DNA from: an uncultured Flavobacterium sp.
GTDB lineage: Bacteria > Bacteroidota > Bacteroidia > Flavobacteriales > Flavobacteriaceae
Reading direction: 5' to 3'
Assembly (NCBI RefSeq): GCF_946220915.1
Contig: NZ_CAMIHH010000116.1
Span: 1 to 9,385, forward strand
Length of the DNA stretch: 9,385 bases
Shown here one piece after another: positions 1-7,634 of this stretch (position 1 is its first letter; each line of letters begins with the position of its first letter). The notes under the pieces are model-generated. The model saw nothing but the letters and a program-made list of their open reading frames with translations, made no database searches and was not told the origin of the DNA. Made by a program: the position numbers and the translations under genes.

Positions 1-1
1 A

Positions 2-208
2 CAGCGCATACCCTACCTGTCGCTGCAACCTAATGCAAGCGTAACCATCTTTGACAGGTATGGGAAGCTGGTAGGCAGTTTCAGGGGCAACAACGGGGGC
101 TGGGATGGCAATTCCAACGGAAATAATTTACCCTCAACCGATTATTGGTTCGTACTCGAATTGGAGGATGGAAGAAAAATTAAGGGCCATTTTGCGATGT
201 TACGATAG
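2..208 (+). CDS. C-terminal end of a T9SS type B sorting-domain protein (partial, 5' end outside window)
   Basis: Reading from base 2 gives 68 residues and a TAG stop, with no start inside the window. The residues contain FDRYGKL, a GWDG motif, LPSTDYWF and a basic GHFAMLR ending. These are the hallmarks of the gliding-motility-associated C-terminal domain (TIGR04131 type), the signal that directs proteins through the type IX secretion system. This tail closely resembles those of the next two genes (FDRYGKL, DYW and GHFxMxR shared), so it is a paralogue in the same tandem row. Everything upstream of the sorting domain is missing, so the protein's own role cannot be told. Known for the family: type B tails need a PorP/SprF-like outer-membrane partner; none is in this window. 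The family call is secure. Confidence 0.93.
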   Translation, partial: QRIPYLSLQPNASVTIFDRYGKLVGSFRGNNGGWDGNSNGNNLPSTDYWFVLELEDGRKIKGHFAMLR

Positions 209-230
209 TTTTTTATAAATTTATAAAAAA
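209..230. repeat. Perfect 22-bp A/T-only palindrome between two type B genes
   Basis: Bases 209-219 and 220-230 are exact reverse complements, built only of A and T, starting directly after the TAG of the first gene. As RNA it could fold a 9-bp A-U stem with a 4-base loop. It may be a weak terminator or processing hairpin, or an AT-rich site that aids ribosome access to the next gene. With no G:C pairs it would be unstable, so function is uncertain. Confidence 0.4.
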
Positions 231-247
231 ATTAACATCCTAATGCT

Positions 248-3200
248 GTGAAAATTACCTCCAGGTTTTGGCTTTTGGTGGTAATCCTGTTTTCTTTTAC
301 ACCTGCCTTTGCCCAGACCGACTGTCCGGATGCGATAATAGTGTGCGGGGATGCCAATTACTCAGGGCTCGATGCCACAGGTGTAGGCATACAGGAAATA
401 AACCCCTCTAATGCATGCTCCAGCCAGGAGCACAATAGCCTGTGGCTTAAAATCCAGATAAAGGATGGCGGCACACTGGGCTTCATATTATCGCCTGAAA
501 GCAACGACCTTGTTGTGGATTTTGACTTTTGGATGTATGGCCCGAACGTAACCTGCGGGGCGCTGGGCACAGCCATACGCTGCTCTACCACTAATCCCGG
601 TGCGGCAGGGCTTACCTTTAACCATACAGGAATGAATGCCACTGAAACCGATAGTGCAGAAGGCCCCGGCCCTCATGGCAATGCGTACGTTCAGTGGCTG
701 GATGTTGCCGACGACGATATTTACTACCTCATTATTGACCGTCCACATGGACAGGCCAATTTTTCGATAGAATGGACAGGCACAGCTACTTTTCATAACA
801 TACCACAGTTTTTAAACCCTGATAATGTTGCGCTTGAAATTATAAAATGCGACGACGATGGCATAAAAGACGGCAGGACAGATTTTGACCTTACCCAGTT
901 CGAAACCATGTTCATTGGAGCCCAAACCGACGTAGAAATCACCTATCACCTTGACAGCAACGGCATGACAACCGGTGAAGGGGCCATGCAAGACCCGCAT
1001 GCCTATTTTAATGCGGCAAGTCCGCAAACGATATATATGCGCATGACCAATCCGGTTACGGGCTGCTACAGTACCGAAACACTTACCATTTTGACAGACA
1101 TAGCCATTGAGCCCGGCCTGCCGCAGGACCTTGCGCTGTGCGACCGTGATGATGATAACGGGATCAGGTATTTTGACCTTACGGAAAATGATAACCTTAT
1201 ACGCAATGGTAACGCAAATACTTCTGTAACCTACCATGCTTCTCAGGAAGAGGCGGAAAATAAAACCGGCGCACTTCCCTTTATTTACAGCAACCAGGAT
1301 CCCTACGCCCCACAAACTATATGGGCAAGGCTTGAAACGACAAGCGGTTGCTACAGGTATGGCATTATTTCGTTTACCATTACAGTGCATCCGCGACCGG
1401 AGCTGCTGCATACCGATGATTTTCCCGAAGGCATCCCCTTAGAGGTCTTTGACTGCGATGATGACGGCATATCGGACCAGTCAACAGTATTTGACCTCAC
1501 CGTTTATGAAACCATGCTTACCGGCACACAAACCGGCGTAGCAATTACTTATCATACGCAAAGCAGCGGCGCTGAAACAGGCGATGACCCTATTATCAAT
1601 CCACTAAGCTATGCAAACACCTCCAATCCGCAAATACTATACATTCGCATGGCTAATGCAACGACCGGGTGTTATGTATTTGAAACGCTTACACTTAATG
1701 TTGATGATTTCCTGCCTACAGGCATTCCAGATGACCTTGAGCTGTGCGACACCGATGGCGACGGGTTTGGCGAATTTGACCTGGCACTGAATAATGAGTC
1801 CGTAAGCAATGGTAATCCGGATATCGCGGTAACGTACTATAACTCGCCGGAAGATGCAGAGAACAAAGAGAATCCGTTACCAACGCTATACCAAAACCAA
1901 TACTCGTATAGTATTGAAACTATCTGGGCAAGGGCAGAGACAACACAGGGATGCCACCGCTATGGGATCACCTCTTTTAACATTAAAATATACCCAGAGC
2001 CCCAAATGATGCGCAGCCCAGATTTTCCGGCCAGTATGCCTCTGGAAATTACAGCGTGCGATGATGATGGCACAAATGACGGCTTTACTGCATTTGACCT
2101 TACTACATTTGAGGCGATGCTCATTGGCAGCCAATCCGGAGTTGCCATAACATACTATAGTGATTATAACAATGCCCTGAACGGTACAGACGACATCGAT
2201 GATCCTGAATCATACGTGAATACCTCAAGCCCGCAGACCATCTTTCTGCGAATGACTTACACGGCAACAGGCTGCTTTGTTACCGAAACACTTTCCATAA
2301 GGACGGATATCCTTTTTAATGCAGGCATACCTGAACCGCTTTCGCTGTGCGACGACAACGGCGATGGTTTCAGGATGTTTAACCTGGCAGAGAATGATGA
2401 AGCCCTAAGCAATGGTTTGCCTGGTACAGCTGTTACTTATTATGCATCAGCTCAGGATGCCGAGGATAAGGCAAGCCCCCTGCCGGTCCCGTATCAAAAT
2501 CAGGAGGCCTACATGCCCGAAATAATCTGGGCAAGGGTAGAAACGACGAGCGGCTGTTACAGGTATGGCATCGCATCATTTGCCATTGCAGTAAACGTGA
2601 TCCCGCAAATGATGCGGGACAGCCAGCACCCTGCCGGTACCCAGCTTACAATAAATGCCTGCGATGATGACGGCATACACGACGGCACGGTGGCAACAGA
2701 CCTGACCCAGTTTGAAGAGATGCTTATTGGCAATCAGTCGGGGGTTGCCATTTCTTACCACACCGACCCTGCTGACCTTGAGAATGGCGATGACCCGGTA
2801 CTTGTGCCAACGGCATTTACAAATACTGCTAATCCGCAAACCATTTACCTGCGAATGGCCAATAGCGCTACGGGATGCTTTACCACCGAAACCCTGGTAC
2901 TGGAACTGGATTATATCCTGCCCATAGGTGAGCCTGAACCGCTCATACTCTGCGATACGGAAGGTGACGGTATCCAAAATTTTGACCTCAGGGAAAATGA
3001 TGATCTTATAAAAGACGGCAACTTTAACAGTGCCGTGACCTACTATGCCAGCCAGGGCGATGCCGAAAACAGGACAAACCCGCTGCCCCGCATCTACAGC
3101 AACCAACATCCGTACCTAACGCAAACCATTTGGGCAAGACTCGAAAACATCACAGGCTGCTATGGCTATGGGATTACGTCGTTTACCATTGGAGTGTTGC

Positions 3201-3676
3201 CAGTATCCGAAATAAATTATACAATAGATGTAACAGATTTTACACCCTATGATAACAGCATTGCCGTAATCATGGACAATTCTGCCGAATATGAATTTTC
3301 GCTGGACGGCAGGACATTTACGGGCGCTACATTTTTTGACAGACTCCCTCCTGGCGTTTATACGCTTTACATACGTTCCAAAGACGGGTGCAGCAGCATT
3401 ACGGAACAGATACCCATACTCAATTACCCTAAATTTTTCACGCCAAACGGCGACGGCATCAACGAGGTCTGGAACGTGGCCTTCATTCACTTTTTCCCGA
3501 ATGCCATTGTAAACATTTTTGACCGTTACGGCAAGCTGATCAAAAGCTACCGTGGCAAGGAACTGGGGTGGGACGGAACTTATAATGGAGAAAGGCTTCC
3601 TTCGACTGACTATTGGTTCGAGATCGATTTCCCCAGTGGCAGAAAAATAAAAGGCCATTTTGCCATGGTTCGGTAA
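248..3676 (+). CDS. Large secreted T9SS type B protein with four A/B super-repeats
   Basis: This 1142-residue protein is probably exported by Sec and then by the type IX system to the cell surface. The GTG start at 248 is chosen because it directly begins a signal peptide (residues 1-23: basic MKITSR, hydrophobic core, AFAQ cleavage site). Residues about 24-185 form an N-terminal domain seen in other flavobacterial surface proteins, with paired cysteines, an NSLWLKI strand and a DFDFWMYGP strand. Residues about 197-985 are eight modules in alternating A and B types. The modules start at cysteines 201, 298, 403, 500, 604, 701, 805 and 902. Each has the form CDxDG...FDL...TYY or TYH...WAR or RM...GC. 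Residues about 987-1059 are a SprB-like domain (FSLDG...GVYTLYIR..DGC). Residues 1060-1142 are the type B sorting domain (FTPNGDGIN, FDRYGKL, GWDG, STDYWF, GHFAMVR). No enzyme motif is visible. An elongated adhesin or surface-filament role is inferred from architecture only. It lies 39 bases after one paralogue and 33 bases before another, and may be co-transcribed with them. Confidence 0.93.
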   Translation: MKITSRFWLLVVILFSFTPAFAQTDCPDAIIVCGDANYSGLDATGVGIQEINPSNACSSQEHNSLWLKIQIKDGGTLGFILSPESNDLVVDFDFWMYGPNVTCGALGTAIRCSTTNPGAAGLTFNHTGMNATETDSAEGPGPHGNAYVQWLDVADDDIYYLIIDRPHGQANFSIEWTGTATFHNIPQFLNPDNVALEIIKCDDDGIKDGRTDFDLTQFETMFIGAQTDVEITYHLDSNGMTTGEGAMQDPHAYFNAASPQTIYMRMTNPVTGCYSTETLTILTDIAIEPGLPQDLALCDRDDDNGIRYFDLTENDNLIRNGNANTSVTYHASQEEAENKTGALPFIYSNQDPYAPQTIWARLETTSGCYRYGIISFTITVHPRPELLHTDDFPEGIPLEVFDCDDDGISDQSTVFDLTVYETMLTGTQTGVAITYHTQSSGAETGDDPIINPLSYANTSNPQILYIRMANATTGCYVFETLTLNVDDFLPTGIPDDLELCDTDGDGFGEFDLALNNESVSNGNPDIAVTYYNSPEDAENKENPLPTLYQNQYSYSIETIWARAETTQGCHRYGITSFNIKIYPEPQMMRSPDFPASMPLEITACDDDGTNDGFTAFDLTTFEAMLIGSQSGVAITYYSDYNNALNGTDDIDDPESYVNTSSPQTIFLRMTYTATGCFVTETLSIRTDILFNAGIPEPLSLCDDNGDGFRMFNLAENDEALSNGLPGTAVTYYASAQDAEDKASPLPVPYQNQEAYMPEIIWARVETTSGCYRYGIASFAIAVNVIPQMMRDSQHPAGTQLTINACDDDGIHDGTVATDLTQFEEMLIGNQSGVAISYHTDPADLENGDDPVLVPTAFTNTANPQTIYLRMANSATGCFTTETLVLELDYILPIGEPEPLILCDTEGDGIQNFDLRENDDLIKDGNFNSAVTYYASQGDAENRTNPLPRIYSNQHPYLTQTIWARLENITGCYGYGITSFTIGVLPVSEINYTIDVTDFTPYDNSIAVIMDNSAEYEFSLDGRTFTGATFFDRLPPGVYTLYIRSKDGCSSITEQIPILNYPKFFTPNGDGINEVWNVAFIHFFPNAIVNIFDRYGKLIKSYRGKELGWDGTYNGERLPSTDYWFEIDFPSGRKIKGHFAMVR
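848..3206 (+). repeat. Four tandem coding super-repeats of about 201 codons (A module + B module)
   Basis: The leading cysteine codons of the A modules lie at 848, 1454, 2057 and 2660, giving periods of 606, 603 and 603 bases. The B modules start at 1139, 1745, 2348 and 2951 with the same periods, so A and B were duplicated together as a pair. A modules share a CDDDG start, TxFDLTxFExML, Y-N-[TA]-x-[SN]-PQT and TGCxxxETL. B modules share an LCDxxGDG-like start, FxLxEN, TYYxS..DAENK, a WAR motif and GCYRYG. Third-base differences between copies are frequent, so the array is not very recent. Each module keeps exactly two cysteines about 70 residues apart, which suggests one disulfide per module (inference). 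Confidence 0.93.
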
Positions 3677-3691
3677 AATTGAATATTTTTG
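3659..3691 (+). promoter_or_regulatory. Possible Bacteroidetes-type promoter for the third type B gene
   Basis: TTTG at 3659-3662 and TATTTTTG at 3684-3691 fit the Bacteroidetes form TTTG / TAnnTTTG with a 21-base spacer. The first box lies inside the end of the upstream gene. Transcription would start near 3698, a few bases before the ATG at 3710. The -7 box is largely a run of T, so chance is a real alternative. Read-through from the upstream gene is also possible because no terminator lies between them. Confidence 0.4.
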
Positions 3692-3717
3692 GAGGTTCAA
3701 TGCCCGGTTATGAATAA
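3691..3717 (+). promoter_or_regulatory. Strong GGAGG site facing a five-codon mini-ORF that overlaps the next start
   Basis: A perfect GGAGG at 3691-3695 sits 4 bases before an ATG at 3700. That ATG opens a reading frame of only five codons plus stop (MPGYE, TAA at 3715-3717). The ATG of the large downstream protein (3710) is in another frame and lies inside this mini-ORF, 14 bases from GGAGG. Ribosomes loaded at GGAGG could translate the mini-ORF and re-start at 3710, or the GGAGG may serve 3710 directly with loose spacing. Bacteroidetes genes seldom rely on Shine-Dalgarno sites, so this could be incidental. Confidence 0.35.
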
Positions 3718-6700
3718 AATACTATCTTTCCTGCTGCTCTTTTTTTCATTGAATGCTTTTTGCCAAAAGGAAGCCAGCAATTGGTATTTTGGGTCGTTTG
3801 CAGGCATACGCTTCCTTGATGATGGGAGCGTAGTAGCATTGGCCGACGGGAAGATGGATACCAATGAGGGCTGTAGTGTGATGTCTGACCCGGAGGGCAA
3901 CCTGCTTTTTTATACCGATGGCCGCAATGTATGGGACCGCAACCACATTAAAATGCCGAATGGCAACTATGATGCGGGGAATGGCCTTATGGGCGATCCT
4001 TCGAGCACGCAGTCGGGAATCATAGTCCCTAAAAAAGGCGATCCCAACATTTACTACATTTTCACAGTAGATGAGCCGCACCATGCGAATGCAGAGGTAT
4101 ATCCTGCACAATATGCAGGAACATATCCCGAAAACGGGCTTGGTGTGCCTGAAACGGATGACGGGTTTAATAACGGGCTCAATTATTCGGTAGTAGACCT
4201 TTCCGTTACAGGGTCCAATGGCAGCATTGGGGATATCGTAACGCGCAACATACACCTGGTAACCTATAACCAAAACGACCCTGCCGAAGTTAAATACAAA
4301 TGCTCAGAAAAAGTAACTGCCGTGCAAAACAGCAATCGTACCGGCTTTTGGGTTGTTACGCAATTTGTGAACCGGTTCTATGCTTTTTTTGTAGATGAAA
4401 ACGGGGTTAATGCAACTCCGGTAGTTACCCAGATCGAGCCAGTGGCAGGAACCGACGGCTACAGGAGAAACGCCATCGGCTATATTAAAGCCTCACCCAA
4501 CGGAAAGAAACTTGCCATTGCACACAACCAGCGTGCAACTCTGGAAGGATCGACTACACAAAACGGGACGGCATACCTGTACGATTTTGATAATGCCGGC
4601 GGTACTGTATCCAATGCCATCCAACTCAGTGATAACTCCATACCATATGGGCTGGAGTTCTCATCACGTTCCCGAAAGCTTTATATAACGTATGATGCAA
4701 CCTTTACCCACCCTTCAGGCCTTTATCAATACGATCTGGAGGCAGCTGACATACCGGCATCTGAAACATTCATTGCACCAAATTCGGTTACGGCAAGCGG
4801 CTTGCAGCTGGGGCTGAACAATAAGATTTACATTGCGAGGAATGGCCAGTCATCGCTTGATGCCATAAACCTGCCCGACGAGAGCGGCATTTCATGCAAT
4901 TTTGAGGCAAATGCTGTAGGCCTCGGAGCCGGAAGGAGGGCAATCTTTGGCCTGCCTCCATTTATAACTTCCTTATTTTCGGCAAGCATCCTCGCAGAAA
5001 GTACGTGCCTTGGCGATACCACGCAGTTTTCACTAAAGGCGATTGGAAATTTCCAGTCGGTTTCGTGGAATTTTGGAGACGGTTCCGGCTTTTCATCCAA
5101 CCTTGCTCCCACTCATGTATACGCAGCATCAGGCATTTATAATGTTGTAGCGACCATTACAAACTTTGGCGAGGTGTATACCATTACAGAAGAGGTAACA
5201 ATTTATTCCCTGCCCATAGCCAATACAGCTTCTGCCTTAATTAAATGCGACCCTGAAAACGACGGGATCGAAGTATTTAACCTTTCGGAGAACGATGCGA
5301 TGGTGCTCGGGAACCAAAATGCGGCTGCCTTTGAGGTTAAATATTTTGCGTCGCTGGAAGCCGCCGATGCCAATACTGATGCGCTCAACGCATTTGCCTT
5401 TTCCAATACTTCCAGCACGCAGACCCTTTTTGCGCGCGTTCACCAAAAGGCTAACACGGCTTGCTATAGCACCACTGCCTTCGAGATAAGCGTAACACCG
5501 GCCCCGGTAATGAATGCAGTTGTGTATGAAATATGCGATGACGCTGCCGACGGGAACGATGCTAACGGACGGGCAGAGTTCAACATGGCTGCCGTAACGC
5601 TGGCATTGGTACAGAACAGCACATTATATACTGTAACCTACCATGCTTCGGAGGGTGGGGCCAACGCCCCTTTTGCCCCACTGCCGGCAATGTTTTACAA
5701 CACTACAAGCAATGAACAGACGGTATATGCACGAATTGTAAATAATGCCCATGCCAACTGTATTACCGTGGTGCCCATAACGCTTACGGTAAATCCGTTG
5801 CCAAATGCCGTAACAAGTGCCGCCTTGGTACAATGCCTTAACCCTGAAGGGACCAACCTGTTTAACCTGGCCCAGGCCGATGCAGAAATTACAGGAGGTA
5901 ATGCAGCGCTTTCGGTAAGCTACTACCCTACTGCAACCGACGCAGAAGACGATACAAACGTAATAAACGGCCCTTATGCTAATACCTCTAACCCGCAAAT
6001 AATTGCAGCACGTGTATGGGTTGCCTCAACGGGCTGCTATCGCATACTGCCAGTTACACTGACGGTTATAACCAACATTATGCCTGCTGTACAGATGGAG
6101 CGTTGCGATGATGACGGCACCGAAGACGGCTTTGCTGAATTTGACCTGACGCTGGCCGGAACCGGTTCCGGTAGCGATAATGTGCTGTATTATTCAACAA
6201 TATTGGATGCGCTGATGGAAGAAAATCCTGTGCTTCCACATTTTACCAATACCATCGCCCATACGCAAACCGTATATGCGAGGGTAGAAAATAACAATGA
6301 ATGTACCGCTTTGCAGCCTATTGAATTAATCGTTAGGCCACTGCCTGATATTGATGTTGAAGATACTGCCATTGTATGCCTCAATACAAAAGACTTTATA
6401 CGTATAGATGCCGGTGTATTGGGCAATGCCGGTAATTATGCCTTTACCTGGTCTACAGGTGCCGCCACACATTCCATACTGGTCAACCAGCCTGGCAGTT
6501 ACACTGTAGAGGTAACAGACATTTCCAGCCCCTCCTCATGCTCAAAGTTACGGACTATAACTGTAGTGCCCAGCGATCTTGCCGTGATCGATAAGGTTAT
6601 TGTGGAAGATTTGCGTGATAATAATACAATTACCGTTTTTGTACATCCCGGCAACAATGTGGCGACAACCTATATGTACAGCCTGGATTCACCGAACGGG

Positions 6701-7069
6701 CCATGGCAGGAGTCGAACTTCTTTGAGAATGTTGGCGCAGGTTTGCATACGGTTTATGTTTATGATACCAATGGCTGCGGCATTATACCTCACACCCTGT
6801 CAGTTTTGGCCGTGCCAAAGTTCTTTAGCCCAAATGGCGATGGAATAAATGATACCTGGAACATAACTGGCATTAACGCCTTGTTTTACAACATGAGCAA
6901 GATCCGTATATTCGACCGCTACGGCAAACTCCTTGCCGATGTTAGCCCAAAAAGCGAAGGGTGGGACGGATCATACCACGGCACTCCCCTACCCGCTACC
7001 GATTATTGGTATGTTTTGGAATTAAATGACGGCAGGACAGTAAGGGGGCATTTCTCTATGGTAAGGTAA
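3710..7069 (+). CDS. Large secreted T9SS type B protein with propeller-like N-terminus, PKD domain and four CDxDG modules
   Basis: The protein has 1119 residues counted from ATG 3710. That start is preferred over in-frame TTG 3689 because it directly begins a signal peptide (MNKILSFLLLFF, cleavage near AFCQ). Residues about 20-410 are the flavobacterial NWYFG domain (NWYFGSFAGIRF, EGCSVMSDPEGNLLFYTDG, STQSGIIVPK, NIYYIFTVD). Its repeated strands, such as SPNGKKLAIAH and GLQLGLNNKIYIAR, suggest a beta-propeller. Residues about 425-501 are a PKD domain (WNFGDG at 453, then PTHVYA and SGIYNV). Four modules start at cysteines 513, 609, 709 and 799. An Ig-like stretch follows near 885-955 (Cys 890, then WSTG, GSYTVEVTD). 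Next come a SprB-like domain (about 960-1034) and the type B sorting domain (about 1035-1119: FSPNGDGIND, FDRYGKL, GWDG, ATDYWY, GHFSMVR). Probably a surface or released protein; the ligand is unknown. It lies 33 bases after a paralogue. Confidence 0.93.
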   Translation: MNKILSFLLLFFSLNAFCQKEASNWYFGSFAGIRFLDDGSVVALADGKMDTNEGCSVMSDPEGNLLFYTDGRNVWDRNHIKMPNGNYDAGNGLMGDPSSTQSGIIVPKKGDPNIYYIFTVDEPHHANAEVYPAQYAGTYPENGLGVPETDDGFNNGLNYSVVDLSVTGSNGSIGDIVTRNIHLVTYNQNDPAEVKYKCSEKVTAVQNSNRTGFWVVTQFVNRFYAFFVDENGVNATPVVTQIEPVAGTDGYRRNAIGYIKASPNGKKLAIAHNQRATLEGSTTQNGTAYLYDFDNAGGTVSNAIQLSDNSIPYGLEFSSRSRKLYITYDATFTHPSGLYQYDLEAADIPASETFIAPNSVTASGLQLGLNNKIYIARNGQSSLDAINLPDESGISCNFEANAVGLGAGRRAIFGLPPFITSLFSASILAESTCLGDTTQFSLKAIGNFQSVSWNFGDGSGFSSNLAPTHVYAASGIYNVVATITNFGEVYTITEEVTIYSLPIANTASALIKCDPENDGIEVFNLSENDAMVLGNQNAAAFEVKYFASLEAADANTDALNAFAFSNTSSTQTLFARVHQKANTACYSTTAFEISVTPAPVMNAVVYEICDDAADGNDANGRAEFNMAAVTLALVQNSTLYTVTYHASEGGANAPFAPLPAMFYNTTSNEQTVYARIVNNAHANCITVVPITLTVNPLPNAVTSAALVQCLNPEGTNLFNLAQADAEITGGNAALSVSYYPTATDAEDDTNVINGPYANTSNPQIIAARVWVASTGCYRILPVTLTVITNIMPAVQMERCDDDGTEDGFAEFDLTLAGTGSGSDNVLYYSTILDALMEENPVLPHFTNTIAHTQTVYARVENNNECTALQPIELIVRPLPDIDVEDTAIVCLNTKDFIRIDAGVLGNAGNYAFTWSTGAATHSILVNQPGSYTVEVTDISSPSSCSKLRTITVVPSDLAVIDKVIVEDLRDNNTITVFVHPGNNVATTYMYSLDSPNGPWQESNFFENVGAGLHTVYVYDTNGCGIIPHTLSVLAVPKFFSPNGDGINDTWNITGINALFYNMSKIRIFDRYGKLLADVSPKSEGWDGSYHGTPLPATDYWYVLELNDGRTVRGHFSMVR
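5246..6345 (+). repeat. Four diverged CDxDG modules within the third type B protein
   Basis: Modules begin at cysteine codons 5246, 5534, 5834 and 6104, i.e. every 90-100 residues. They match the module family of the upstream gene (xCD..DG..xFxL...YY.S...A....P....Y.NT...QT.xARV...xCY). Here there is no A/B alternation, sequence identity between copies is low, and the Asp-rich start is eroded in the third copy (CLNPEG). Both cysteines are kept in every copy. Only the last copy has the full CDDDG...DGFAEFDLT form of the neighbour's A modules. Confidence 0.85.
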
Positions 7070-7076
7070 TATCAGG

Positions 7077-7634
7077 TCAGGCCTGGCTACAATACCTGTG
7101 CAATATTTCCTTCTCGATGCCCAGTTTTACTGCACGCCTGTAAAAAATTTTTACCAATGGTGAGAATATCCGGAAAGGAAGGCTTGCCAAATGTGTATCG
7201 CCCCAATTGTGCATTACTGCAATATGGAATATGTTTTTAGGTACCTGGTTTTTGGTAATAGTCTTCCCGTCATTTACGAGCCCGAACATTGCCTTAAGGA
7301 AATTTTCGAAGCCTGGCTGTCCCGGCCGCAGCATTACCCTGAATATGATTTCTTCTGCCGAGTTATTGAAAAACCGGTGGGCTATGCCAATAGGCACAAG
7401 CAGGCGCTCTCCCGGTTCGAGCTATGCAATATCTTTGTAATATTGAAGTCCGAGATTACCCTTAACAGCGATAAACTCTTCGGTAAATTGCGTATGATAA
7501 TGCAGTGGGTTGCCGCCTCCAGGCGAAAGGCTTACTTCGAGCAGCGAATATTCCCCGCCCGTATCCTCAGAAGATTGCAGTATGCGGGCATATTCGCCAT
7601 TGACCGGGTTATGGTATATTCTCTGCGTGCCCAT
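7077..7634 (-). pseudogene. Cupin-domain protein gene interrupted by an in-frame TAG
   Basis: One frame runs from ATG 7634 to TGA 7077-7079, broken only by TAG at 7422-7424 (codon 71). Before it lies an exact cupin motif 1, G(x5)HxH(x4)E(x6)G, with metal-ligand candidates H45, H47 and E52. After it, in the same frame, lies an exact motif 2, G(x5)PxG(x2)H(x3)N, with H86. With the TAG read as sense the product would be 185 residues, a normal size for a single-domain cupin. The last ~75 residues are basic and hydrophobic and show no known motif. The start at 7634 is chosen because its ATG overlaps the upstream TGA (TGATG), a sign of translational coupling; an ATG at 7655 is the alternative. As written, the product would stop at residue 70 without motif 2. 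A GTG at 7395-7397 could restart a 106-residue piece. Nonsense mutation is likeliest; a sequence error is possible. Substrate unknown. Confidence 0.82.

Noticed and set aside
812..1411. 199-codon antisense open frame in the large repeat gene (similar ones at 2576-3109 and 3116-3700)
   Set aside because: These recur at matching positions of the super-repeat, as expected for a shadow of repeated, compositionally biased codons on the other strand. No signal peptide or domain is visible.
848..3206. Tandem array as a CRISPR or other non-coding repeat
   Set aside because: The repeat unit is about 603 bases, stays in frame throughout and varies mostly at third codon positions, so it is a protein repeat.
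7070..7100. Bidirectional terminator between the converging type B and cupin genes
   Set aside because: Only a 5-bp CAGGT/ACCTG pair and an AGGCCT palindrome are present, with no U tract; too weak, and it overlaps the cupin coding end.
7395..7424. Frameshift as the cause of the split cupin
   Set aside because: The codons before and after TAG are in the same frame and join directly (DIA, stop, LEPGERLLVP), so no insertion or deletion is needed; it is a nonsense codon.
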